From contig MU867116.1 in NCBI GenBank assembly GCA_033725935.1, positions 124,001 to 188,000 on the forward strand: a stretch of DNA of 64,000 nt, written 5' to 3'. This document shows positions 55,371-64,000 of this stretch, piece by piece. Both the position numbers and the translations under genes were made by a program. The notes below the pieces were generated by a model. That model was given only the letters and a program-made list of their open reading frames with translations, had not been told where the DNA came from and ran no database searches. The number at the start of each line of letters is the position of its first letter. The first letter of the stretch is position 1. This DNA comes from Cladorrhinum sp. PSN259. Its lineage: Eukaryota > Ascomycota > Sordariomycetes > Sordariales > Podosporaceae.

Positions 55371-55695
55371 ATGTTGGCTTCTCCTGCATCCACGCACAGG
55401 CAAATTTATCTTGCTGTCCCAAAAGAGACACACCAACGGGCGCTAGTCCGCAAAGAAAAATCCCCCCACAAAGTCCAGGAAATCCAATGTCGACAGATCA
55501 GCGTGAATCAACTTAACTATCTTCTCACCTCCATATTTCCGTCGGGATGCTACGATGTCGATGTAGATCAGAACGTCTACAAGATTCGCGCCCCACGCAC
55601 TATCTCAGAGGTTAGTCGTCGAGCCAAAATGGAGTTTCAACAACATGTCTAAAAGAACTGCAATATAGGACGAGCTTCGTGGCTCTAGATTCTAA
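55371..55695 (+). CDS. Mini-protein family member m3, 88 aa
   Basis: Preferred model: exons 55371-55610 and 55669-55695, with a 58-nt intron (GAG/GTTAGT...CAATATAG); reading through instead gives a 93-aa form ending at 55652. Blocks 1 and 2 are contiguous here: LNYLLTSIFPSGCYDVD followed by VDQNVYKIRAPRTISE, so this copy lacks the intron that splits the motif in m1, m2 and m4. The exon-2 residues DELRGSRF align with TEIEHIQN of m4. The first ~30 residues are Lys/Arg/His-rich. No signal peptide or known domain. Confidence 0.55.
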
Positions 55696-56312
55696 GAGAA
55701 TATTGAGCTGGCCCCCATTTATTTTAAATCTATCTTGGAAGCCAACACCCAGTTTATCACAACAGCACGCCTAGTCACAATTACCGGCTCTTACGTTTTC
55801 CCACAGATCCGGGATATCATCCACACCATCTCTTACATTTTTGACGGTTCAACATCTGGATTATCAACTGCCATTTTCTTCATTATTTGACTTCGAATCA
55901 ACCACTGTATCTCATGACCCATGTATCTATTATTGCGTATTTTAGAGTTTGCGCATGTATTAGGGTGGAGCGCAAGCTCTTTTGCTCGGATTTAGCATTT
56001 TCATATACATCTTTTTCCTTCTTACAGCATCATACTCTCAATAGCTGAAACTGGTGGTGTGTATATACCTTACGTTTACTTGACGCCAGAAACGTGTATC
56101 TCAACACGAATGCAAAATATTTGTGAATTGCCTGGAAATTCTTCAAAATAAAGTGTATTCATACAATGAGCCCTTCATATTGTAAACGATGACGACCTGA
56201 TTGTTTCTCAAAACGCTGTGAACCGCAAGAGAGGAAACAGTCTCAATCGACTCGATCAACTGTAGCGCCTGAGCATGAAAGGCAAAAGCGTGTGGCTTGA
56301 ACTCGTCCAACC
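55696..56312. other. Intergenic
   Basis: AT-rich flank between m3 (+) and the MDR reductase (-), convergent. Nothing supported. Confidence 0.6.
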
Positions 56313-57488
56313 TCACAAAGAGACAACGAGTTTCTTCCCGCTGACTCCAGACTTCAGCTTCTCCAAGCCTCCGCCGATAACATCCAGTCCCTTGCCGACC
56401 ACCTCAATTTCCAGTGGCAACTTGAACTTGCCAGCGTCAACCAGATCCACCAGCTTGGTCATAGCCGCCCCACCCCCATCAACCTGGAACGCCATTCTCC
56501 CAAAGACCGTTGCAGCTTTGACACCATCAGGAACATTGATCTTGGTACCAGTCATCACGTGTGAGTAGAGTTTGGGACCTTCACCCCTAAAGGCATCAAA
56601 TACTGCCCCATTTTCATCCGCGGCACCAGCGACGGCATCAATGATGGCATCGACGCCCTTGCCGTCTGGAGAAGCCTGCTTGATAGCCTTGACTAGCTGA
56701 GAACTTCCGAGGTTTCTATCAACCCACGCCGTGGCACCCAATTTGGTCACTTGTTCCTTGTGGGCAGGAGAGTTGGTAGTGATGATGACAAGATCTGGTA
56801 GGGCCTGGCGAAGCAGTTGCACAGCTGAACCTCCGACGCCAGAAGAACCACCTAAAACAAGAACAGATGTGATCTCCGCTGGTTGCTTTGGGAGTTCCGG
56901 TTGTTTGGCGGTGGTGATGGGGCTTGTCAGGTCGTCAAGGTTGGGCGGGTTGTTCTTCGGAGGCTCCCGGAGGTGTGGGAGAGGAATACCAAGTCCTTTG
57001 ATAATAGCCGAGACTGCAGTAAGATAACAAAGTCTGAGATCCGTCAGTGTCAGTTATGATATGTAACGCATGAGGAGATAGTAAATAGCCTACGGGACCG
57101 AAGCCGCCTGTTCAAATGTGAAAGCAGCGGGCTTGCGGCAGGCATAATTCGCCGGCACCGTGGTGACGTCCTGGAAAGCACCCGCACGGCCACCATGCCC
57201 TGCCAAACTCATAACCGCATCGCCAGCCTTGATGTTGGTAACATTCTTCCCCACAACCTCGACAACCCCCGCGGTATCGATGCCGAAAATGCATGGCCAA
57301 GACTCAACCATCATTCCCTGGTGAAGGTTCTTCCAATCCAGGGGGTTCAACCCCACAGCTCTGTTACGGATGCATATCTCATCTGGGCCCGGAACCGGAT
57401 AGGGTGCCGTAGATAGCTGGAACGGACCTCCTTTTCTGGTGGCAACATACTGTTGTATCGTTTTTGGGGCGGGGGTTGCAGAAGGCAT
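56313..57488 (-). CDS. MDR-superfamily oxidoreductase (zinc-free quinone/trans-enoyl reductase type)
   Basis: Two exons: 57488-57094 and 57033-56313; 371 aa. The intron (60 nt) is GTAGGC...TCTCAG, and splicing gives EQAASVPLCYLTAVSAI. The N-terminal GroES-like part has VGLNPLDWKNLHQG, FGIDTAGVVEVVGKNV and GDAVMSLAGHG. The NADPH-binding motif is LGGSSGVGGSAVQL near residue 175, followed by TKLGATAWVDR. No structural-zinc Cys cluster or catalytic Cys/His set is seen, as expected for the ToxD/LovC-like or quinone-reductase branch. It probably reduces an activated double bond with NADPH in the cytosol. No polyketide synthase is nearby, so a role in detoxification is at least as likely. The start at 57539 would add 17 residues. 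Confidence 0.85.
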
Positions 57489-58161
57489 CTTGGGATTATC
57501 TGGCGAAGGAGTCGAGAGACGTGATAGATGACAAGCCAAAAAGAAAAAGAAAATTAAAAAAAAATGAGTACATTCAAAGAGAGAAATAAACGGGAGATAA
57601 TGAAGTCCGTAGCATTCCTCCGGTTCCCAATTCAGGGGTACACGACGTCAGAACTCCGGAGCTCTACGTGACACATGCAAGCCGCAATCCCCACATTGTC
57701 TGCAATCCAACTGACTGATTCCGATGCACCGTCCCGTCCCAGACCCACGCCGGCCCCAGTAGCTTAAACTCACCTCCTGTTACCCCTTTTTTTCTGAAAG
57801 TGGGGTTCTCTCCTCGGTCTCACTACCGAGTGGGTGGGTCCGGGAAATATGGGCCCTTCGGCCCTTCCCGGAGAGATCACTCCACCCGATCACGCCAGTC
57901 CCGCTCACGCCACAAAATCACCCAACCCAACAGGTGAACATCACCGGTGTTGTCCGTGGATGGTGGCATTGCCGTTTGCATAAAGGGGTGTTCTGAGTTG
58001 CCACACAACCCAGGTTAGTTGCACTTGTCATCAACATCATCTTGATACTTAACCAATACATTGTTATCAAACAAACAGTGCTGTGTCACAAAAACATTGA
58101 CATTGTTCACTGTTCCCACAATACTTGTACCGAACAACCCATCATCCAGACCAAACACAAC
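57489..58161. other. Divergent promoter region of the MDR gene and the His-rich ORF
   Basis: Poly-A stretch near 57541-57565; nothing else supported. Confidence 0.55.
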
Positions 58162-58431
58162 ATGGATGCCACGCATACAACCACAACCGCAGCCCACACT
58201 GAGGTACATCCCCAACAACAACATGATGAACACCATCACGAACACCACCACCACCACTGGTACCACCTCCTAAGCCAACAAGCACTCCTCGCAGGACTCA
58301 TGTCTATGTCGTGGGGTCCCCTCCCAATTGATGCACTCGATTTTGTTGGCCACGAGGAGCCAAAACACCACGAGGAACATCCCCCCGTGCATCCAAAAGA
58401 GGAGGCAAGGAGGAGCAGCCACAGTCATTAA
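58162..58431 (+). CDS. Histidine-rich small protein, 89 aa (20 His)
   Basis: ORF from ATG 58162 (an ORF start at 58042 would add 40 residues). Runs such as DEHHHEHHHHHWYH and HEEPKHHEEHPPVH flank a short hydrophobic centre (QQALLAGLMSMSWGPLPI). About 22% of residues are His. Such composition suits metal (Zn/Ni/Cu) binding or pH sensing, but no family is recognised. Since CA-rich repeats can create His runs by chance, coding status needs transcript data; the non-repetitive centre and the mixed CAC/CAT codons favour coding. Confidence 0.45.
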   Translation: MDATHTTTTAAHTEVHPQQQHDEHHHEHHHHHWYHLLSQQALLAGLMSMSWGPLPIDALDFVGHEEPKHHEEHPPVHPKEEARRSSHSH

Positions 58432-60613
58432 GTGGAAATTGAATGTTAACGGAAGGAAGGAACAAGGCGTTGAGGTTAGCGTTACCCGCCTACCTCATTT
58501 GAGTTACTTCGGCACGGCGGTGCAGTGCAGCGCAGCATGCTGACCAAGTTGGGCAGGAAGAAACTGGTGCAAGCATTGAATTGCTCGAGGCACACGTATG
58601 GAAGTGAAGGACTCTTGCACCCCGTGCCGTCTTTATTTTCAGGTTCACTAGCGTCATTGACGTTTTATTTTAATGTTCGGGACGGATGCACACTGGGGAT
58701 TGCTGCCATGATGGCAGCTGCCGAAGGGTGGTTCCTGTTTTTATTTGTATCACGTTATATACCCACTGCGTTATTTCATTCTGATTAAATTATTTCGAGT
58801 TCTGTGCGCTTTTGATCTTGTACTGTCAACTATGAGTATCTCGAATGTGGCACCCATCCATTAATGTGATCATTGGCATTGAGCATCCAGACTCGTGAGC
58901 ATTTCTAGACCTTTCGGATAGGACAAGAGTGGAATCGCAAACCAGCCACGTGCTGAAGGTCATGTCAGGCCCAAGAGATAAGGGCGTTCATGCAATCAAG
59001 ATATCCATCGGACCGAATCCTCCGACCGCGTACCGGGAGTTGTTGAAGAGGGAGCTACACTATCAGCTGTGCTTCCATCCGTATCATCACCTTGATGAGT
59101 GATGTTTATCACTTGCATCATAGCTTTTGGTCCGTATGGTAGCAAAGTAGACTGCAGCCCTCACCTGGTCTGGTTTAATGAAGGAGGAAAAAATTCCACC
59201 GAGGGGGGGTTTATAGTCCTGTCGCCCACCGCTGAATATTTCGCTGCTATAGTGAAACGGAAGTCGTCGCTTGTTCTCACGTGCACTGTGTGGACTGCCG
59301 TCAACGCAAGTGCATCAATTGTGTCATCAACTCGAGAAGGCACGAAGGTTGACACACAACCTTTGTTCTTCATAAATTACGCATCAGCAGACGCTGACTC
59401 TAACTTCCGATTTTGTGTGTTTGAAGCTGACAGGAGAGTTGCATGTGGGAACTTGGAAAACAGCCCAGCATGCACTTCACAGTCCTACAACCGACGCTTC
59501 TGGGTCTCGTGCAGTTGGTGACGCGTGTCACGGTGCCTTCCGTTGGAGGCTTGTAGTAAAACGCGAGCTGCAAGTTGCAATCCACTCAGCAGTCCCATGT
59601 GGTTTCCAGCGCGGCCGCTTTCCTTCCATCGATGCCCGACTTTCCTTCCGAGCAAACCTGCAGCGCCTTCCCACTTGGCCAGCTATTCCGGCAACTTGAA
59701 TTTTCACTTTCTAGGTTGCCTGAAGTTCAATTTGAAGCACTGACATCACTCACCATAACAAGCGAAGCGAGAGTAAAGGAGGGTTTGAACCACGACGGGA
59801 AGTGCCAGACCGCAACTGTTGTTCCAAGGCATTCTGCATCCATTTTCCCCGCAAAAAAGGAAACGACCCACGCATTCCCCTCGGTTGGCGGCAGTGTATC
59901 CCGTCGCTGGAAGTTGTCCGGTTTTTATCTCTTCTTTTCTCCACTGACGGGTTTCAGGATCGACATTCAAGATCGGGTTCCAGTCCTTTCTTTCCGGGTT
60001 CGGCGGTACTTGAAGGGGGTCTTAATTCACTTCCCGCACGCATCAGGAACCAGGTCAAACAAAACCTAACCCGGCTTCTGGGCCAAGGCTGGGACCCCGG
60101 CCGCATGATCTGCGAATTTCGCAGCGATCAACAGTCGTGGCTGACAGCTCAAAATCGAGACGGGACGTCATCCGCCGGAGACCCGGTTTTTGGGATCGTG
60201 CATTGCGGCAGTCATATTCCGTCTTGCCGCATTCAATGCCCAACATTATTAACCGCGTCCGAGTCCACCAATCATTCCGCCCCCACTGCCCCATTTGGGA
60301 AGTTCTCAAGCACCCCAGACTACCCTAGAGCTCGGCCGGGGTGACATTGCGGTGGAGTGCAACACCAAGATCAGTTCACGGGACACCGTTGAACGCGGCC
60401 GATGGAGTGGTAGACAGTGGAACTTTCGGGAACACGCTTTCAAAATTGGAGGAGCATGGGATCATTGGCGGCGTCACGGATTGACAGGAACCCGAATTCA
60501 CCTGTGTATAAGAGACCCCAGCATGGCCCTCCCAGAGGAACTATCACGAGTTGCATCTGCTTCACCACACCGCTCAGTTCTTGTAGGAGAGTCACAATCG
60601 ACAAACTGCAGCC
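58432..60613. other. Long intergenic region, promoter of AA9 gene
   Basis: Several overlapping 70-180 codon ORFs at 59099-60344 in different frames and strands; none shows a domain and they contradict each other. TATA box near 60506. Confidence 0.5.
60506..60513 (+). promoter_or_regulatory. TATA box of the AA9 gene
   Basis: GTATAAGA about 100 bp upstream of ATG 60614, in the usual position for a strongly regulated fungal gene. Confidence 0.5.
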
Positions 60614-61650
60614 ATGAAGTCGTTCACTGTCGCCGCCTTGACCGCCCTCTGGGCCCAAAACGTCGCCGCACACGCAACCTTCCAACAACTTTGGGTTGAC
60701 GGAGTTGACTTTGGTAGGTGGCCTGGCCCTCCGAGCTTCAAGATCTGGAAACTAACACAAAGCCGCCAGGATCCCAATGCGCTCGTCTTCCCCAGTCCAA
60801 CAGCCCTGTGACCAACGTTGCCTCCAACGATGTTCGTTGCAACGTCTACGGCAGCCGCCCCGGTGTCAAGTGCCCTGTCAAGGCAGGCTCGACTGTTGCC
60901 GTTGAGATGCATCAGCAAAACGGTGATCGGTCGTGCGCCAGCGAGGCCATCGGCGGTGCTCATCACGGCCCTGTTACCGTTTACATGACCAAGGTTTCGG
61001 ACGCCACTACTGCTGATGGGTCGACTGGTTGGTTCAAGGTCTTCCAAGATGGGTGGGCAAAGAACCCTTCCGGTGGCTCTGGTGATGACGACTTCTGGGG
61101 TACCAAGGATCTCAACAACTGCTGCGGCAAGATGAACGTCAAGATCCCATCCGACATCCCATCCGGTGACTACCTCCTCCGCGCTGAGGTTATCGCTCTT
61201 CACGCTGCTGGTGGCTCCAACGGTGCTCAGCTCTACATGACTTGCTACCAAATCACCGTCTCCGGTGGTGGTAGTGCCAGCCCGGCCACCGTCAGCTTCC
61301 CCGGTGCTTACAAGAGCTCCGACCCCGGCATTCTCGTCAACATTCACTCGGCCATGTCCAACTATGTCGTCCCCGGCCCTGCTGTCTACTCTGGCGGCTC
61401 AACTAAGACCGCTGGTAGCGCATGCACCGGATGCGAGAACACCTGCAAGGTCGGCTCCTCGCCCACCACCACCCTTGCTGCTCCCGTCTCTACCGCCACC
61501 TCAGCTCCCGGTGGTGGCAGTGGTAACCCATCCTGCAGCGTTGCCAAGTACGGCCAGTGCGGCGGCACCGGCTACACTGGCTGCACCACCTGCGCGAGCG
61601 GTAGCACCTGTGTTGCTGTCTCTGCTCCTTACTACTCTCAGTGCCAGTAG
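60614..61650 (+). CDS. AA9 lytic polysaccharide monooxygenase with C-terminal CBM1
   Basis: Two exons, 60614-60713 and 60770-61650, giving 326 aa. The 56-nt intron has the branch site CTAAC and restores VDFGSQCARLPQ. The signal peptide (residues 1-19, ending NVAA) leaves His20 at the mature N-terminus (HATFQQLW), the first copper ligand of the histidine brace. The second ligand lies in the GAHHGPVTVY segment, and the axial Tyr in QLYMTCYQITV; the Gln of that strand is also conserved. After a Ser/Thr/Gly linker, residues ~289-326 form a CBM1 cellulose-binding module (YGQCGGTGYTGCTTC; YYSQCQ). AA9 enzymes cleave cellulose or xyloglucan oxidatively with copper and O2/H2O2 and act with the beta-glucosidase type encoded at 22.4-25.1 kb. 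Confidence 0.96.
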
Positions 61651-62990
61651 ATGATAGTGGAGCAACGGCAGTACTTTAGCCCCTGAGAAAGGGGATGACT
61701 TCTTGTATATACTTAACTTTAGCATCTTGCATACATATATATATATATCGCTGATTGCATTTACATATACGTTCCCACTCTGCTTTGTGACTCCGGCTTA
61801 TTGTTTTCTGTCCAGGTATCTGATGCTTACAATATCCAACAAGATACAGTGTTGAAAAGGGGCAGATTTAGGCAGACACCATGATGATATCTCAACAGGG
61901 TTCCTCGTATGTAGGTTCTCAAAAGGTTTCCTCGTATGCAGGTACAAGAGGTCAGTCAGCTCTTGATCTTGAACAACATGGCGAGACAAGGGTATTAAAC
62001 TGGGATCAGTCCAATCTGGAAAGACCAAAAAGCCCCACTCGGGAGGTATAATGACTGCTGGAATTAATTGGGCGCTGCTGAAAACATTTTCAATGGTCTT
62101 TGATTTCTCCTTTTCATCGAGCCCAAATTCAGTCTGACGTCACGAGACCAACCGGCGCTAGGCATGTATGTTTCGGTCCTGAGAGGCATCGCATTTTCTC
62201 AATGTCCGAAGATGTGCATGCATTTGCCGAACAAACCGCTCGCCTGGAATGGAACGGTAAGGGCTGACCGACACAAAACACGAGAAAGCCATGGTACGTG
62301 GCAGTGGTGGCTGCTTGCCAGATGGCATCAAAAAGTCACCAATCAGACAACTGGATGTGCAAGTCGCTTTATTCAGCGATGGTGAGTTTGCAGTGCCCAG
62401 AATGTCGAAAAACCCCGGATCGCAAATTGTACTTTCCTGAAACAGCCCGATGCAGAATATATTGACAAGCCACGCCTCCTGTGACGCTGGTTTAACCCAA
62501 TTCCACCGCATCAGCCGTCGGCTCATGGTTGACACGAGGGCAAACCCGACGACAGCAACATAGCCCCCATCTGCAGCTGGACTTTCTGAACAGCCCGCCT
62601 CGGCAATCGTTGTTCGCGGCCCGCCAGAATTGTCGCCTGCATATGCGCATTGCGCCTGTGGCAATTCCTATGTTGTCTGCAACCGACAAAGACCTCATAT
62701 TTGTTGCATGCTTGCTGTTCATATATCACCCCAGGTATTTTCCAAATATCTCTTGTGTTCACATTCGTTGATTTTTGAAGATATCACCTGTTCCACGATC
62801 ATTGTAACTGTGTCGGGGAGGCCACATCGACTATTTAAGTGACCCCTCCTTCCCCGATTCCTTCCACCCCGCTTTTCTCATCCGTCATCACGAACATCAT
62901 TCGCAATCATCGCAGTTTTTCTCTTCACAAAAGCTGGATTTTTTGCGATAACAACTTGACTTACTCATCAAACTTCAACTACAAGCAAAA
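61651..62990. other. Intergenic
   Basis: A TA-rich microsatellite near 61735-61749 and an imperfect duplication of TTCCTCGTATG near 61909 and 61929. A 168-codon ORF at 62158-62664 (-) lacks any feature. No supported gene. Confidence 0.5.
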
Positions 62991-63674
62991 ATGGCGCGTA
63001 AGTGGCCAGTTGATGGCGACGACTCGGACCGGCTCCCAGAGGGCATCGTTCTTCAGGGTTACGACTCGGAGACCATGACCTACTTTTATCGATCAAATAT
63101 CGACGGAAAGCGGTACCGGACTCGCCCGGGTCAAAAGTATGGGGAGCTCATCCCCATCACTTCTGATGCTACGTCGTCTGAGCCGGCCAGGCCGGTTTTG
63201 GTCCGTGATAGCTTGGGAACTCAGCACAGGGCCACGCCTTATCGCCTTAAATCCCGTGCGGCAACCTTCAACGATGTGTTTGCTTCGCGCAAGTCGTGGG
63301 ACAATGAGTCGCGGACTGTTGTTGAGGATGATGATGAAGATGATGACTGGTATTCCTTTGACGCTTCGGGTGAGAAGGAGCCGTTCAACGTCGGCATCAC
63401 CCCCCGATCACGGTCTTTCACTGCTCCCTTGGTCGGCTCTGCATCCAGGACCCCAGGCTCCCAGGCTTCTGGTGTCGCTAAAAAGGTTGGGAAGCTTGCG
63501 CGCATGGTTAGCAAGCGGATTGCTTCTCGGCCATCATCGTCCTCTCGGGCTGCTGCTGCTGAGGGTGATGGAGAGCGAGCTCTTTCGTATGATCCCCATC
63601 GGCCGGTTGTTCGGCGGGGGAGGGCGGCCACTACTTTTGAGCAGCTGTTAGTTGAGACCCCCAAGAAGGAGTAA
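62991..63674 (+). CDS. Conserved hypothetical fungal protein, 227 aa
   Basis: Intronless ORF with start context CAAAATGGCG. The N-terminal ~55 residues (PEGIVLQGYDSETMTYFY, then KRYRTRPGQKYGEL) form a compact Tyr/Gly/Arg-rich unit of a kind I recall at the start of several uncharacterised fungal proteins: a possible beta-rich, WW-like recognition module (inference). The middle is acidic (VEDDDEDDDWYSF) and the C-terminal part is Ser/Ala/Arg-rich with VAKKVGKLARMVSKRI, a basic amphipathic stretch. No signal peptide or TM. Function unknown. Confidence 0.7.
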   Translation: MARKWPVDGDDSDRLPEGIVLQGYDSETMTYFYRSNIDGKRYRTRPGQKYGELIPITSDATSSEPARPVLVRDSLGTQHRATPYRLKSRAATFNDVFASRKSWDNESRTVVEDDDEDDDWYSFDASGEKEPFNVGITPRSRSFTAPLVGSASRTPGSQASGVAKKVGKLARMVSKRIASRPSSSSRAAAAEGDGERALSYDPHRPVVRRGRAATTFEQLLVETPKKE

Positions 63675-64000
63675 GTCATTTTCTTTTCTTTTGTTAGGTA
63701 CCTATTTTTATTAGGTGCGAGAAGAAGGTTGAGACTGACACATTTTGATAGTGAGAGACCAATAAAAAACCATTATTCTATGAGGCAAAAACGGACTACT
63801 ACTTGGTGATATCTTTTGTTTTCATATAATCTTCATGAAATGGGATAAGAAGGAAGAATACAATGGCATTTTACATGAGGGAACAAGCGTTTGTTTACAT
63901 TTTCAGGATTAAAGGGAGGGAGGGTAATAAGGTTGGGTGGCGACATTGTTCAGGGACAGGCGGATTGTACGGAGTATTCTCTTTCTTTGTTCTTTTGTAT
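63675..64000. other. 3' flank, no gene seen
   Basis: T-rich 3' untranslated-like sequence after the last gene; nothing else recognisable before the window ends. Confidence 0.6.

Noticed and set aside
59575..60069. 164-codon ORF (+)
   Set aside because: Contradicted by equally long ORFs in two other frames; no recognisable motif; lies in the AA9 promoter region.
62158..62664. 168-codon ORF (-)
   Set aside because: No domain or regular features, overlapping ORFs on the other strand; likely chance.
1..64000. Transposons, LTRs or RIP-degraded repeats
   Set aside because: No paired long repeats, transposase/reverse-transcriptase motifs or AT-rich degenerate blocks were seen by eye; small elements could have been missed.

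Overview
The window is nuclear DNA of a filamentous ascomycete, most likely a Sordariomycete of the Sordariales type (inference). The reasons are many short introns (about 50-135 nt) with GT-AG ends and CTAAC-like branch sites, a tRNA-Ser gene with a long variable arm, and typical fungal families: AA9 lytic monooxygenase with CBM1, GH3 beta-glucosidase, GH71 mutanase, AcuF-type C2H2 proteins and DUF7580 proteins. There is no operon structure, rRNA or CRISPR array.

Layout. 0-7 kb: 3' end of a PIPK-like lipid kinase (truncated by the left edge), a nucleoside-phosphorylase-like gene (-), a Nudix hydrolase (+) and a plant pathogen-related-protein-like SnoaL gene (+). 7-10.2 kb: pseudokinase gene A (-), with a STAND-type N-terminal domain. 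11.4-16.5 kb: an Atg27/MRH-type sorting receptor (-), an MFS drug:H+ antiporter (+) and a probable pseudogene of a small secreted cysteine-rich protein (+). 17.2-20 kb: three small genes on the same strand with RanBP2-type zinc fingers (142, 44 and 75 aa). 22-34 kb: GH3 beta-glucosidase, an ABM-like protein, a secreted HExxH metallopeptidase, a large modular GH71 mutanase and an aldoxime dehydratase. 34.5 kb: tRNA-Ser(GCU). 36.5-55.7 kb: an island with a DUF7580 gene head-to-head with pseudokinase gene B, a CorA-like channel gene, kinase-like gene C, and four scattered members of a small-protein family I do not recognise. 56-64 kb: an MDR reductase, a histidine-rich small protein, an AA9-CBM1 LPMO and a conserved hypothetical protein.

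How the genes fit together. The biomass-degrading genes (GH3, GH71, AA9-CBM1) suggest a saprotroph that attacks plant cell walls and other fungi. The most unusual content is the A/B/C family. All three share a ~200-aa core domain, a kinase-like domain carried on one exon flanked by phase-0 introns, and a conserved C-terminal tail. The N-termini differ: STAND helical in A, AcuF C2H2 zinc fingers in B, short and disordered in C. Kinase catalytic residues are intact in C, partly lost in B and fully lost in A. This resembles the modular layout of fungal NLR/allorecognition genes (inference). The four mini-protein genes in the same ~19 kb share a two-block motif and intron positions and are the best candidate for an undescribed component.

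Limits. Gene models come from reading splice signals by eye, and no database search was possible. Exon joins are stated in each entry.
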